DNA of 51,344 bases from Subtercola vilae (GTDB lineage: Bacteria > Actinomycetota > Actinomycetes > Actinomycetales > Microbacteriaceae): the NCBI RefSeq assembly GCF_004923255.1, contig NZ_QYRT01000026.1, positions 1-51,344 of the forward strand, given 5' to 3'. The notes beneath the pieces were generated by a model. It saw nothing but the letters and a program-made list of their open reading frames with translations, was not told the DNA's origin and did no database searches. The position numbers and the translations under genes are program-made. Position 1 is the stretch's first letter. Every line of letters starts with the position of its first letter. Below, piece by piece: positions 8,005-16,648 of this stretch.

Positions 8005-9711
8005 CTACTTCACCTTCTCAGTCTGAATGTCGTACGTCGGTGCGTCGGGCGCATCTCTCGCCGGGCCCACTCCGACCGGCACGCCGGCCTCGGGGTGGTT
8101 CAAGTCGAATGCAGGAGATTCGCTGCGAATACGAGGAATCGAGGTGAAGTTGTGGCGAGGAGGCGGACAGGAGGTAGCCCATTCGAGCGAGCGACCGTAG
8201 CCCCACGGGTCGTTCACGGTAACTTTCGGAGCGTTTCGGGCCGTGATGTACACGTTCAAGAAGAACGGGATCATCGACGAGGCCAGCAGGAAGGCGCCCA
8301 CGGTGGAGATCTGGTTCATCCAGGTGAAACCGTCGTCGGGTGAATACGACGCGTAGCGACGGGGCATGCCCACCACTCCGAGCCAGTGCTGGATGAGGAA
8401 CGTGGTGTGGAACCCGATGAACAGCAGCCAGAAATGCCACTGGCCCAGCTTCTCGTTCAGCATCTTGCCGGTCCATTTGGGCCACCAGAAGTAGAAGCCG
8501 GAGAACATGGCGAACACCACGGTACCGAACACCACGTAGTGGAAGTGCGCGACGACGAAGTACGAGTCAGACACGTGGAAGTCAAGCGGCGGCGATGCCA
8601 GGATCACACCGGTGAGACCACCGAACGTGAAGGTGATGAGAAAGCCGATCGCCCACACCATGGGCGTTTCGAACGTGACCGAGCCTCGCCACATCGTGCC
8701 GACCCAGTTGAAGATCTTCACACCCGTCGGCACCGCAATGAGCATGGTCATCAGGGCGAAGAACGGCAGCAGCACCGAACCGGTGACGTACATGTGGTGA
8801 GCCCACACCGTGACCGAGAGGGCGGCGATCGAGATGGTCGCGTAGACGAGCGTCTTGTAACCGAAGATGGGCTTCCGACTGAAGACCGGCAGAACCTCGG
8901 AGATGATCCCGAAGAACGGCAGCGCAATGATGTACACCTCGGGGTGCCCGAAGAACCAGAAGAGATGCTGCCAGAGCAACACACCGCCGTTGGCCGCGTC
9001 GTAGATGTGACCACCGAACACGCGGTCGACGCCGAGCGCCGAGAGCGCAGCGGCGAGAACAGGGAAGGCCATCAGAACGAGAATGGACGTGACGAGGATG
9101 TTCCAAGTGAAGATGGGCATGCGGAACATGGTCATACCGGGGGCACGCATCGTGATGATGGTGGTGATGAAGTTCACCGCGCCGAGGATGGTGCCGAACC
9201 CGCTGAGCACGAGCCCGAACACCCAGAGATTCCCGCCGTCTCCCGGCGTGAACGTTGTACTCGACAAGGGCGCATAGGCGAACCAGCCGAACGACGCAGC
9301 GCCCTGGGGGGTGAGGAACCCAGCGACCACGATGGCCGAGCCGAAGGTGTAGAGCCAGAAAGCCAGACCGTTCAGACGCGGGAACGCGACATCCGGAGCA
9401 CCGATCTGCAGCGGCATGAGCACGTTGGCGAAACCGGCGAACAGCGGTGTCGCGAACATGAGCAGCATGATGGTGCCGTGCATGGTGAAGAGCTGGTTGT
9501 ACTGGTCTTTGGTTGCCAGCAGCTGCTCACCGGGCTCGAAGAGCTGAGCCCGAATGACGAGTGCCATCACTCCGCCGAGGCAGAAGTAGATGAACGACTC
9601 GATGAGGTACATGTACCCGATGGTCTTGTGGTCGGTGGAGGTGATCCACTTGACCAGAACGTTGCCTTTACGTTCGACCGGGGTGGTCTTGGGGGCGGTT
9701 AGGGTCGTCAT
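8005..9711 (-). CDS. ctaD: Cytochrome c oxidase subunit I
   Basis: The catalytic heme a/a3-CuB subunit, which reduces O2 and pumps protons. The 568-residue polytopic protein has the low-spin heme ligand in MHGTIM (His78), the CuB-tyrosine region [22 protein letters not shown], the K-channel region [13 protein letters not shown] and the paired histidines in [10 protein letters not shown]. The start lies 9 nt after the ctaC stop. The C terminus adds about 50 polar residues. In Mycobacterium tuberculosis ctaD lies elsewhere; here all catalytic subunits are together. Confidence 0.97.
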   Translation of the reverse strand: MTTLTAPKTTPVERKGNVLVKWITSTDHKTIGYMYLIESFIYFCLGGVMALVIRAQLFEPGEQLLATKDQYNQLFTMHGTIMLLMFATPLFAGFANVLMPLQIGAPDVAFPRLNGLAFWLYTFGSAIVVAGFLTPQGAASFGWFAYAPLSSTTFTPGDGGNLWVFGLVLSGFGTILGAVNFITTIITMRAPGMTMFRMPIFTWNILVTSILVLMAFPVLAAALSALGVDRVFGGHIYDAANGGVLLWQHLFWFFGHPEVYIIALPFFGIISEVLPVFSRKPIFGYKTLVYATISIAALSVTVWAHHMYVTGSVLLPFFALMTMLIAVPTGVKIFNWVGTMWRGSVTFETPMVWAIGFLITFTFGGLTGVILASPPLDFHVSDSYFVVAHFHYVVFGTVVFAMFSGFYFWWPKWTGKMLNEKLGQWHFWLLFIGFHTTFLIQHWLGVVGMPRRYASYSPDDGFTWMNQISTVGAFLLASSMIPFFLNVYITARNAPKVTVNDPWGYGRSLEWATSCPPPRHNFTSIPRIRSESPAFDLNHPEAGVPVGVGPARDAPDAPTYDIQTEKVK

Positions 9712-9720
9712 CGTCGCCTT

Positions 9721-10608
9721 CTACTTCGCGCTGCTGCTGGTCGACTCCGCGAGCGGAGACGTGGTGCCCGGGAGGTTTGTGTTGCGGTTGTAGTCGTCAC
9801 CGAGCTGGCCAGTGTTGCCTTCAGCCGCAAGCTGAGCCGTGTACGCGTCGTAGTCGGCTTGCGACACGACCTTCACGTTGAACAGCATGTCGGAGTGGTA
9901 CTCGCCACACAGCTCGGCGCACTTGCCAGCGTATGTTCCGATTCGCTCAGGCGTGACGTACATGTAGTTCGTCTTGCCGGGGATCATGTCTTTCTTGTAC
10001 AGAAAGTCGATGACCCAGAACGAGTGGATGACGTCGCGGGAGTGAAGCTCGATGGTGATCTTCTTGTCGACGGGCAGAACGAGCGTGGGGATCTGGCTCT
10101 CAACGAGCGCGCCGTTCGCGTCGTTGGGGTCGGCCTGCGCCTGCACACCCGCCGTGTAGACGTTCTGGTTCACGTAGTTGAAGTCCCAGGCCCACTGCTT
10201 GCCGTAGACCGAGATGACCTGGTCGGGCTGCGCGTAGGGCTGCTCGATGTCGGCCTGGTCTTTCGCGGTGAAGGCGAAGAAGCCGAGCACCAGGATGAGC
10301 GGCACGATCGTGTAGAAGATCTCGATGGGCATGTTGTACCGAAGCTGGATGGGCAGGCCCGTCTGGCCCTTGCGGCGACGGAACACGACCACGGCCCAGA
10401 TCGTGAGGCCCCAGGTGATGATTCCCACGGCGAGGAGAACGATCCACGACGTGACCCAGAGGCCCGTGACCTTGTCGGTGTTGTTGGTGGTACCGGGTTC
10501 TGCTGGCAGGAAGCCCTGCAGCTGCTGCTGCGAGCAGCCCGCAAGCAGCAGACCCATGGTTACCATCACCGGGATGGCGACCCATCTAAGACGTCGGTTC
10601 GAGCGCAC
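9721..10608 (-). CDS. ctaC: Cytochrome c oxidase subunit II (CuA), lipoprotein
   Basis: Subunit II accepts electrons at the binuclear CuA site. The 295-residue protein starts at GTG with GAAGGG upstream. It has a lipoprotein signal with lipobox LAGC (Cys25), two membrane helices, then a cupredoxin domain. The CuA ligands are visible in DVIHSFWV and in GKCAELCGEYHSDM (two Cys, Glu, His, Met). A Ser/Thr tail ends the chain. It is the first gene of ctaC-ctaD-ctaF; the promoter must lie in the 250-bp gap to erpA. Confidence 0.96.
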   Translation of the reverse strand: MRSNRRLRWVAIPVMVTMGLLLAGCSQQQLQGFLPAEPGTTNNTDKVTGLWVTSWIVLLAVGIITWGLTIWAVVVFRRRKGQTGLPIQLRYNMPIEIFYTIVPLILVLGFFAFTAKDQADIEQPYAQPDQVISVYGKQWAWDFNYVNQNVYTAGVQAQADPNDANGALVESQIPTLVLPVDKKITIELHSRDVIHSFWVIDFLYKKDMIPGKTNYMYVTPERIGTYAGKCAELCGEYHSDMLFNVKVVSQADYDAYTAQLAAEGNTGQLGDDYNRNTNLPGTTSPLAESTSSSAK

Positions 10609-10644
10609 CTGTAACCCTTCGGAACTACTGCTGGCAAATCTTGT

Positions 10645-10660
10645 GTCAAGTGTATTTGAC
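10645..10660 (-). promoter_or_regulatory. Palindrome with TTGACA in the ctaC upstream region
   Basis: GTCAA and TTGAC arms flank a 6-nt spacer about 40 nt before ctaC. On the minus strand the right-hand arm reads TTGACA, a consensus -35, but the matching -10 (TAGTTC after 16 nt) is poor. It could be a promoter element or an operator; the sequence does not decide. The rest of 10609-10862 holds one hairpin and nothing else that I recognise. Confidence 0.35.
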
Positions 10661-10752
10661 CCTGCCTAGCCTAACGCGTCGATTTCAGCGGCAATGTCTC
10701 ACGACTCACCTGAGAAACTGCTCACTCGCGCATGTGAATCGGGTTAAAGCAC

Positions 10753-10782
10753 CGATGGGGCCGCCATTTGGCAGCCCCATCG
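10753..10782 (-). terminator. Hairpin downstream of erpA
   Basis: A 14-bp stem with one mismatch (arms 10753-10766 and 10769-10782) sits about 80 nt past the erpA stop. The minus-strand flank GTGCTTTAAC gives only a weak U-tract, so termination there is plausible but unproved. Confidence 0.5.
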
Positions 10783-10862
10783 AGTGATGAAGAAGGGTTC
10801 TACTTGACGTAGAAAAATTTACCGCGGCGTGTGGCCGCAGCAGAATGAGGTAAGAGCAGGAG

Positions 10863-11231
10863 TCAGTGGAACGAGTCGCCACACGCGCAGCTGCCGCCGG
10901 CGTTCGGATTGTCGATGGTGAAGCCCTGCTTCTGGATGGTGTCTTCGAAGTCGATGGTGGCGCCCTCGAGGTACGGCACGCTCATCTTGTCGACGATGAC
11001 CTCGACGCCGTCGAAGTCGACGACCCCGTCGCCGTCGAGCTGGCGCTCGTCGAAGTACAGCTGGTAGATGAGGCCTGAACAGCCGCCGGGCTGCACGGCC
11101 ACGCGCAGGCGCAGGTCGTCACGACCCTCCTGGTTCAACAGGTTCTTGACCTTGAGCGCGGCGGCGTCGGTGAGACCGACCTTGTGCGCGGGGCTCTGCA
11201 CCTCGGGTGCGAGGGTGATGGTGTCGCTCAT
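10863..11231 (-). CDS. erpA: A-type iron-sulfur cluster carrier/insertion protein
   Basis: This family holds Fe-S clusters and delivers them to client proteins such as the Rieske subunit. The 122-residue chain has the three conserved cysteines, Cys51 in GGCSG and Cys115/Cys117 in SCACGDSF. ATG 11231 is chosen because AAGGAG precedes it with correct spacing; the frame extends upstream without such a site. It lies next to ctaC as in many actinobacteria. Whether to call it ErpA or IscA cannot be settled by sequence alone. Confidence 0.9.
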   Translation of the reverse strand: MSDTITLAPEVQSPAHKVGLTDAAALKVKNLLNQEGRDDLRLRVAVQPGGCSGLIYQLYFDERQLDGDGVVDFDGVEVIVDKMSVPYLEGATIDFEDTIQKQGFTIDNPNAGGSCACGDSFH

Positions 11232-11243
11232 GAGTGTCTCCTT

Positions 11244-11279
11244 ACGGGTGACCGGCACGGATGCCCGGCACGGGTGACC
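11244..11279. repeat. Perfect 10-bp direct repeat in the erpA leader
   Basis: ACGGGTGACC occurs at 11244-11253 and again at 11270-11279, with a CGGCACGG pair nested between. It lies directly upstream of the erpA ribosome site. A role as operator is possible; chance duplication is equally possible. Confidence 0.5.
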
Positions 11280-11339
11280 AGAATTACTGAAATCCTAAAC
11301 CTCCAACCTGCGAAGTCGGGCAATCATTCCGAATCGGGG

Positions 11340-12773
11340 TCAGAAATCGGTGAGCCGCTTCTCTGCCAGCCGTGACAGCAGCAGCGCTTCGGTGAGAATG
11401 GCCCGCTTGAACACGCCGAGGTGCAGCGATTCATTCGGGCTGTGCGCCCGCGTGTCGGGGTCTTCGACGCCGGTGACGAGAATCTGCGCCTCGGGAAAGA
11501 CACGCACCAGGTCGGCGATGAACGGAATCGAGCCGCCGACCCCCGTCTCGACCGGGTCGACTCCCCAGGCGTCGGCCATGGCCTGCTTGGCCTCGGCCAC
11601 CGCCCATCCGCTGGTGTCGACGAGAAATGCCTGACCGGTGTCGACGTCGCTGATCTCGAGGTGGGCACCGAAGGGGGCGTTGGCATAGAGGTGCGTCTTC
11701 AGGGCCTCGAAGGCGGCCCGGGCATCTTGACCCGGAGCGATGCGCGCGCTGATCTTCACCGAGACCTGCGGCTGCAGCGTGTTCGACGCGTTCTGAACGC
11801 TGGGCGCGTCAATGCCGGTGACCGTGATGGCCGGCTTCGCCCAGAGGCGGCCGAGCAGGGGGCCCGTGCCGATGGGCGTGACCCCCGGCAGAAGCCCAGC
11901 GTCGACGATGAAGTCGGCGTCAGAGCTTTCGGGCACGGCCTCGCCCGACGAAGTAAGACCCTCGACGGCAACCGAACCGTCGGTCGTGTGCAGTGTCGAC
12001 AGCAGCCGGATGGTCGCCAGCATGGCGTCGGGCGCTGCGCCGCCGAACATGCCGGAGTGCGAGGCGTGTGAGAGCGTCGAGACGGTGAGTTTCAGGGTGA
12101 CGTTGCCGCGCAGGCTGATGGTGAGGGCCGGAGTGTCGATGTTCCAGTTGTCGGAGTCGGCGACGACGATGACGTCGGCGGCCAGCGCCTCCCGGTTCTG
12201 CTCGAGAAAGTCGGCGAACGAGCGCGAACCGAACTCTTCTTCGCCCTCGATGAAGACCACAAGACCGAGCTCGAGGTCGTCGCCATACGATTCGGCGAGG
12301 GCGCGCACAGCGGCCACGTGCGAGACGACACCCGCTTTGTCGTCTGCGGCGCCGCGGCCGTACAGGCGGTCGCCGCGTACGGTCGGTTCGAAGGGGGGCG
12401 AGTTCCAGTCGGCGTCGTTGCCGGGAGGCTGCACGTCGTGGTGCGCGTACAGCAACACGGTGGGCTTGCCGTTGCGGGCGGTGCGGGTTGCCAGAACGGC
12501 AGGCTGGCCCGCCTCCCCTGTCTCGGTGTTCGCTCGCTTCACCGATACCGCATCGAAGACGCCCGTCGCCTCGAAGAGTGCCGCAACAGCCTCGGCGCTC
12601 TGCGCCACTGCTGACGCGTCGAAGCCGTCCCACGACACCGACGGAATGCGCACCAGGTCGCTCAGATCGGCAACGGCCACGGGCAGCCCTGCTGCAACAG
12701 ATGAGCGGATACCCGCCTCGCGTTCGCTCGACAGGCTGTGTTTCTGCACCGAAGTGCCCTCTTGTTCGGTCAT
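11340..12773 (-). CDS. M20-family dipeptidase/metallopeptidase
   Basis: A zinc-dependent hydrolase of the M20/carnosinase (PepV-like) family, probably cytosolic, releasing amino acids from peptides. The 477 residues include YAHHDVQPPG (metal His and Asp), the bridging region GRGAADDKAGVVSHVAA, the catalytic IEGEEEFGS, DSDNW, and a dimerisation domain in the middle. Start ATG 12773 is supported by a TAAGAT element 7 nt upstream (leaderless type); the frame stays open further but overlaps the divergent DUF3043 gene. The actual substrate is not readable from the sequence. Confidence 0.9.
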   Translation of the reverse strand: MTEQEGTSVQKHSLSSEREAGIRSSVAAGLPVAVADLSDLVRIPSVSWDGFDASAVAQSAEAVAALFEATGVFDAVSVKRANTETGEAGQPAVLATRTARNGKPTVLLYAHHDVQPPGNDADWNSPPFEPTVRGDRLYGRGAADDKAGVVSHVAAVRALAESYGDDLELGLVVFIEGEEEFGSRSFADFLEQNREALAADVIVVADSDNWNIDTPALTISLRGNVTLKLTVSTLSHASHSGMFGGAAPDAMLATIRLLSTLHTTDGSVAVEGLTSSGEAVPESSDADFIVDAGLLPGVTPIGTGPLLGRLWAKPAITVTGIDAPSVQNASNTLQPQVSVKISARIAPGQDARAAFEALKTHLYANAPFGAHLEISDVDTGQAFLVDTSGWAVAEAKQAMADAWGVDPVETGVGGSIPFIADLVRVFPEAQILVTGVEDPDTRAHSPNESLHLGVFKRAILTEALLLSRLAEKRLTDF

Positions 12774-12780
12774 ACGGGTA

Positions 12781-12786
12781 ATCTTA
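12781..12786 (-). promoter_or_regulatory. Candidate -10 for leaderless M20 peptidase mRNA
   Basis: On the minus strand TAAGAT is followed by 7 nt and then ATG 12773, with no Shine-Dalgarno between. No clear -35 is seen. Confidence 0.45.
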
Positions 12787-12829
12787 ACGGGCAGGCCCGA
12801 ACGTGGCCCGCCGAACTCGAGGAATGACT

Positions 12830-13393
12830 GTGGCCAAGCGCGAAACACCCGTAATCGAAGCTCCAGAAAGCGACGCTTCGCACGTCGGCAAGGGTCGGGC
12901 GACCCCGACCCGCAAAGAGCGCGAAGACGCTCGCAAGCGCCCGCTGGTGCCGAGCGACCGCAAAGAAGCGGCCCGCAGCGCAAAGACGCAGACCCAGGCA
13001 GCCCGTGAGCGTGCCCGCATCGGCATGGCGGCAGGAGAAGAGAAGTACCTGCTGGCCCGCGACCGCGGCCCCCAGCGCCGGTACGTTCGCGACTACGTCG
13101 ACGCTCGGTTCAGCATCGGTGAAGTGATCATCCCCGTCATGTTCGGGGTGATCCTGCTGACGCTGGTGCCGAACACGAGCATCCAGACCTACCTCATGCT
13201 CGTGCTCTACGCCTTCGTGCTCATCGTCGTTGTCGACATCTTCGTGATGGGCACACGCATCAACAAGCGTCTCGCCGCGAAGTTCGGTTCGGCCGACCGT
13301 GGTCTCCGCTGGTACGGCGCCATGCGCGCCCTGCAGCTGCGGCCCATGCGCCTGCCGAAGCCGCAGGTGAAGCGCGGCCAGTTTCCCGCCTGA
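12830..13393 (+). CDS. DUF3043 membrane protein
   Basis: An actinobacteria-specific protein of unknown function. The 187 residues start with a highly charged Lys/Arg-rich region (about 75 residues). Two adjacent hydrophobic segments follow (near IIPVMFGVILLTLV and YLMLVLYAFVLIVVVDIF), then a basic tail with RALQLRPMRLPKPQVKRGQ. GTG 12830 is chosen because CGAGGA lies 6 nt upstream; ATG 12824 would leave almost no spacing. It is divergent from the M20 peptidase and ends at a strong terminator. Confidence 0.88.
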   Translation: MAKRETPVIEAPESDASHVGKGRATPTRKEREDARKRPLVPSDRKEAARSAKTQTQAARERARIGMAAGEEKYLLARDRGPQRRYVRDYVDARFSIGEVIIPVMFGVILLTLVPNTSIQTYLMLVLYAFVLIVVVDIFVMGTRINKRLAAKFGSADRGLRWYGAMRALQLRPMRLPKPQVKRGQFPA

Positions 13394-13411
13394 ACGGGCC
13401 CCATAGCCGTA

Positions 13412-13455
13412 ACGAAGAAGCCCCTCGGATCCTGAGATCCGGGGGGCTTCTTCGT
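13412..13455. terminator. Bidirectional terminator between DUF3043 and pyrD
   Basis: A 20-bp stem with a single G-U pair (arms 13412-13431 and 13436-13455) has a 4-nt loop. The outer part CGAAGAAGCCCC repeats the arm of the 7518-7565 terminator. The following 13456-13595 holds only a duplicated GCGAACAGGGCGG and no gene. Confidence 0.9.
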
Positions 13456-13595
13456 GTCGACGCGCGTCGTGGCTCTCTGCCGGCACCACAGCGCCGCGCG
13501 AAACGCGGAGGAGCGGGGAACCCGCGGTGCGGACGCGCGCGGCGAACAGGGCGGGGTGAGGCGAACAGGGCGGAAGTCGGGTGGAGGCGGGCCGC

Positions 13596-14639
13596 TCAGG
13601 CGGGGAGGAGCCGGGCGAGGCCGCGGTTGATCTCGCGCGCCCAGAGCGGCCCGCGGTAGAGAAACGCCGTGTAGCCCTGCACGAGGGTCGCACCGGCGGC
13701 GAGGCGCTCGGCGACGTCTTCGGCGGTTTCGACACCGCCGACGGAGATGACGCACATGTCGGCGGGAACGACGGCGCGCACCAGCTTCAGTACCTCGAGC
13801 GAGCGAGCGGCGAGCGGGGGGCCGGCGAGCCCGCCCGCACCGGCCGCCGCGATCAGGGCCGGATCGCTGACGAGCCCCAGCTCTTCGCGCAGAATGGTGG
13901 TGTTGGTGGCGATGATTCCGTCGAGGCCGAGGTCGACCGCGAGCTGGGAGATGCGGCGCACCTCGTCGTCGCTGAGGTCGGGCGCGATCTTCACGAGCAG
14001 GGGAACGGTGCCCGACTCTTCGCGCACGGCCGTCAGGAGCGGTGCGAGTTTGTCGAGCTCCTGCAACCCGCGGAGCCCCGGCGTATTCGGCGAGCTGACG
14101 TTCACGACGAGATAGTCGGCGACGGGTGCCAGGGCGCGCGCACTCGAACGGTAGTCGTCGATGGCGTCGGCGACGTCGACCACCCGGCTCTTGCCGATGT
14201 TGACGCCGACGATAGGTCGCCACCGGGCCGACGTGGTCTGCGCGATGCGGAGGGCCGCAGCGGCCGCTCCCCCGTTGTTGAAACCCATGCGGTTGATGAC
14301 GGCGCGGTCGGCTACGAGGCGAAAGAGACGGGGGCGCTCGTTGCCCGGCTGCGCCTTGGCGGTCAGCGTGCCGACCTCCACGTGACCGAAGCCCAGCTGG
14401 CCTAGCCCGACGATCGCCCGGCCGTCTTTGTCGAACCCGGCGGCAACACCGAACGGCGACTCGAACTCGAGCCCGAGAGTGTGAACACGCAGCTGCGGCG
14501 CTGGCGCGGTGTAGCGGCGGAGATACTCGCCGAGCGCGGTGCGTGGCAGGGCGCGAATTACGTCGAATGCGAGATGGTGGGCCTGCTCGGGGTCGAGGCG
14601 CGCGAGAACATGACGAAAAAGCTGGCTGTACAACCCCAC
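13596..14639 (-). CDS. pyrD: Dihydroorotate dehydrogenase, class 2 (quinone)
   Basis: The membrane-associated FMN enzyme of pyrimidine synthesis, which passes electrons to menaquinone. The 347 residues start at GTG 14639, one nucleotide after the nrdR stop, giving an N terminus (GLYSQLFRHVLARLDPEQAH) that matches the class 2 amphipathic helix. Motifs: VEVGTLTAKAQPGNERPRLF, NRMGFNN, VNVSSPNTPGLR (catalytic Ser region), VKIAPDL, TNTT and VGGVETAEDVAERLAAGA for FMN phosphate. It is coupled to nrdR, and both would be read from upstream of nrdR. Confidence 0.95.
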   Translation of the reverse strand: MGLYSQLFRHVLARLDPEQAHHLAFDVIRALPRTALGEYLRRYTAPAPQLRVHTLGLEFESPFGVAAGFDKDGRAIVGLGQLGFGHVEVGTLTAKAQPGNERPRLFRLVADRAVINRMGFNNGGAAAAALRIAQTTSARWRPIVGVNIGKSRVVDVADAIDDYRSSARALAPVADYLVVNVSSPNTPGLRGLQELDKLAPLLTAVREESGTVPLLVKIAPDLSDDEVRRISQLAVDLGLDGIIATNTTILREELGLVSDPALIAAAGAGGLAGPPLAARSLEVLKLVRAVVPADMCVISVGGVETAEDVAERLAAGATLVQGYTAFLYRGPLWAREINRGLARLLPA

Positions 14640-14640
14640 G

Positions 14641-15159
14641 CTACTCGGCCGACGCTTTCGAGCCGGCTGCGCCGCCCGGGCCGTTCGAACCGCCCGCGGC
14701 ACCCGCCGCCGTATCGTGCTCGACACGCAGCAGCGTGATGGCCGCCTCGAAGTCGTCGAGCGAATCGAACGCCTGGTAGACGCTGGCGAAGCGCAGATAG
14801 GCGACCTCGTCGAGTTCGCGAAGCGGCTGCAGGATGGCCAGGCCGATGTCGTTCGCCTCAACCTGCGCAGCACCCGTCGAGCGCACGGTCTCTTCGACCC
14901 GCTGCGCGAGCACCGCGAGGTCGGAGTCGGTCACCGGGCGCCCCTGGCAGGCCTTGCGCACTCCGTTGATGATCTTCTCGCGGCTGAACGGCGCCACGAC
15001 CCCGCTCCGTTTGATGACGTTGAGGCTCGCCGTCTCAGTGGTGCTGAAGCGTCGGCCACAGTCGGGGCACTGGCGCCGACGTCGAATGGCAACGCCGTCG
15101 TCAGTGGTGCGCGAGTCGACGACGCGGGAATCTGGGTACCGGCAATACGGGCAATACAT
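14641..15159 (-). CDS. nrdR: Transcriptional repressor NrdR
   Basis: A zinc-ribbon/ATP-cone repressor of ribonucleotide reductase genes. The 172 residues hold Cys3, Cys6, Cys31 and Cys34 as the zinc ribbon and an ATP-cone from about residue 49 ([20 protein letters not shown]). A Gly/Ala-rich tail of about 25 residues goes beyond the usual ~150. A TAAACT -10-like element lies 9 nt before the ATG, so the leader would be very short. No NrdR box pair was seen in the window, as expected since the nrd genes are elsewhere. Confidence 0.95.
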   Translation of the reverse strand: MYCPYCRYPDSRVVDSRTTDDGVAIRRRRQCPDCGRRFSTTETASLNVIKRSGVVAPFSREKIINGVRKACQGRPVTDSDLAVLAQRVEETVRSTGAAQVEANDIGLAILQPLRELDEVAYLRFASVYQAFDSLDDFEAAITLLRVEHDTAAGAAGGSNGPGGAAGSKASAE

Positions 15160-15203
15160 GGTGCTGCAAGTTTACCGGTCACCGCCGCGGCTCGGCGCCG
15201 AAC

Positions 15204-16511
15204 TCAGTGCCCGAACCGCGCCTCGACCGCTTCGGCGTGCGCCGGCAGATTCTCTGAGTGCGCCAGCGCGTGAATTCGCCCGGCCACCGCCTCGAGCGCG
15301 GCCTTGTCGTAGCGAATGACTTGCTGGGGCTTCAAGAACGTGTATGCCCCGAGACCCGACGAGAAGCGCGACTGCCCGCCCGTCGGCAGAACGTGGTTCG
15401 ACCCGGCGAGGTAGTCGCCGAGGCTCACCGGCGAGTACGAGCCCATGAAGATGGCTCCGGCCGAGTGGATGCTCGCCAGCACCGCCTCCGAGTCAGAGAC
15501 CTGAATCTCCAGGTGTTCCGGCCCGTATGCGTCGCTGAACCGTGCCGCCGCGGCAAGATCGTCGACCAGCACGATGGCCGACTGCTGCCCGCCGAGGGAG
15601 ACCAGCACGCGCTCCGAGTGCAGCGTAGCCGCCGCGAATCCTTCGAGCTCGACCCGAACCTCCCCGGCGAACGCGGGTGACGTCGTCACCAGCACCGCCG
15701 CCGCCAGCTCATCGTGCTCTGCCTGGCTGACCAGGTCGGCCGCAACATACCGCGCGTCGGCCGTCTCGTCGGCGATGATGAGAATCTCGGTGGGCCCCGC
15801 CTCGGAGTCGATACCGGTGCGACCGCGCACAAGCCGCTTCGCCGCTGCGACGTACACGTTGCCCGGGCCGGTGATGATCTGCACGGGCTCGAGCCCGATG
15901 TCGTCGACACCGTACGCCAGCGCACCGATCGCGCCGGCACCACCCATGGCGTACACCTCCGTGACGCCCAGAAGCCCAGCGGCCCCCAGGATGACCGGGT
16001 GCACGTGCCCGCCGAACTCCCGCTGCGGCGGCGAGACCAGCGCAATCGACTGCACTCCCGCCGACTGCGCAGGAACCACGTTCATCACCACGCTCGACGG
16101 ATACACCGCCTTACCGCCCGGAACGTAGAGCCCCACCCGGTCGACCGGCTGCCAGCGCTGCTCCACCACGGCGCCGTCGCCGAGCTGGGTGAGCTGGCCC
16201 GCGGGAATCTGCGCCGCAGTGGCGGAACGCACACGGTCGATGGCCTCGTCGAGCGCCGCCCGAACATCCGGAGCCAGCGCCGCAACGGCATCGGCGATCT
16301 CGCTCTCGGGCACCCGCACGCTCGCCGCCTCACCGCCGTCAAACCGCTCGGCCTGCTCGCGCAGGGCCGCAACCCCGCGGGAGCGAACGTCGTCGATGAG
16401 AGCCTCTGCGGCCTCTGTGGCGACACTGACATCGGTCACCGCCCGCGGTACGAGGTCGAGCAACTGGGCACGGGAGGGGGTCTGGCCCCGCAAATCGATG
16501 GTCTGGATCAT
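15204..16511 (-). CDS. hisD: Histidinol dehydrogenase
   Basis: A zinc enzyme that oxidises L-histidinol to histidine with two NAD+. The 435-residue length is standard. Visible marks: GPTEILIIAD, SQAEHDELAAA (zinc and catalytic region), YGPEHLEIQ and SYSPVSLGDYLAGSNHVLPT. It starts at ATG 16511 behind GGGGGAG. It is isolated from other his genes within the window, although in many actinobacteria hisD begins the his operon; here downstream genes are nrdR and pyrD. Confidence 0.96.
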   Translation of the reverse strand: MIQTIDLRGQTPSRAQLLDLVPRAVTDVSVATEAAEALIDDVRSRGVAALREQAERFDGGEAASVRVPESEIADAVAALAPDVRAALDEAIDRVRSATAAQIPAGQLTQLGDGAVVEQRWQPVDRVGLYVPGGKAVYPSSVVMNVVPAQSAGVQSIALVSPPQREFGGHVHPVILGAAGLLGVTEVYAMGGAGAIGALAYGVDDIGLEPVQIITGPGNVYVAAAKRLVRGRTGIDSEAGPTEILIIADETADARYVAADLVSQAEHDELAAAVLVTTSPAFAGEVRVELEGFAAATLHSERVLVSLGGQQSAIVLVDDLAAAARFSDAYGPEHLEIQVSDSEAVLASIHSAGAIFMGSYSPVSLGDYLAGSNHVLPTGGQSRFSSGLGAYTFLKPQQVIRYDKAALEAVAGRIHALAHSENLPAHAEAVEARFGH

Positions 16512-16555
16512 AGCTCCCCCACTCTACCCAAGGCGCCGGGCCGGGGCTCTGGGGT

Positions 16556-16640
16556 AGACAGCCCGACTCAGACAGCCCGACTCAGACAGGCCAGCGCAGA
16601 CAGGCCAGCACAGAGAGCCCAGCGCAGACGCCCCCAGCGC
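16556..16640. repeat. Degenerate 14-bp tandem repeat, six units
   Basis: Units start at 16556, 16570, 16584, 16598, 16612 and 16626. The first two are identical (AGACAGCCCGACTC), the next are AGACAGGCCAGCGC-like, and the last is 15 bp. The array fills the gap between the dnaE stop (16649) and the hisD start (16511), both on the minus strand. It codes for nothing evident. Confidence 0.9.
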
Positions 16641-16648
16641 CCGCACCC

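Noticed and set aside
8386-9702. A 438-codon plus-strand open frame across ctaD
   Set aside because: Shadow of the ctaD coding strand; the product is a highly charged low-complexity chain with no recognisable domain.
13207-14223. A 338-codon minus-strand frame overlapping pyrD and DUF3043
   Set aside because: It is a second frame of pyrD with an Arg-rich product, and it also runs antisense through DUF3043.
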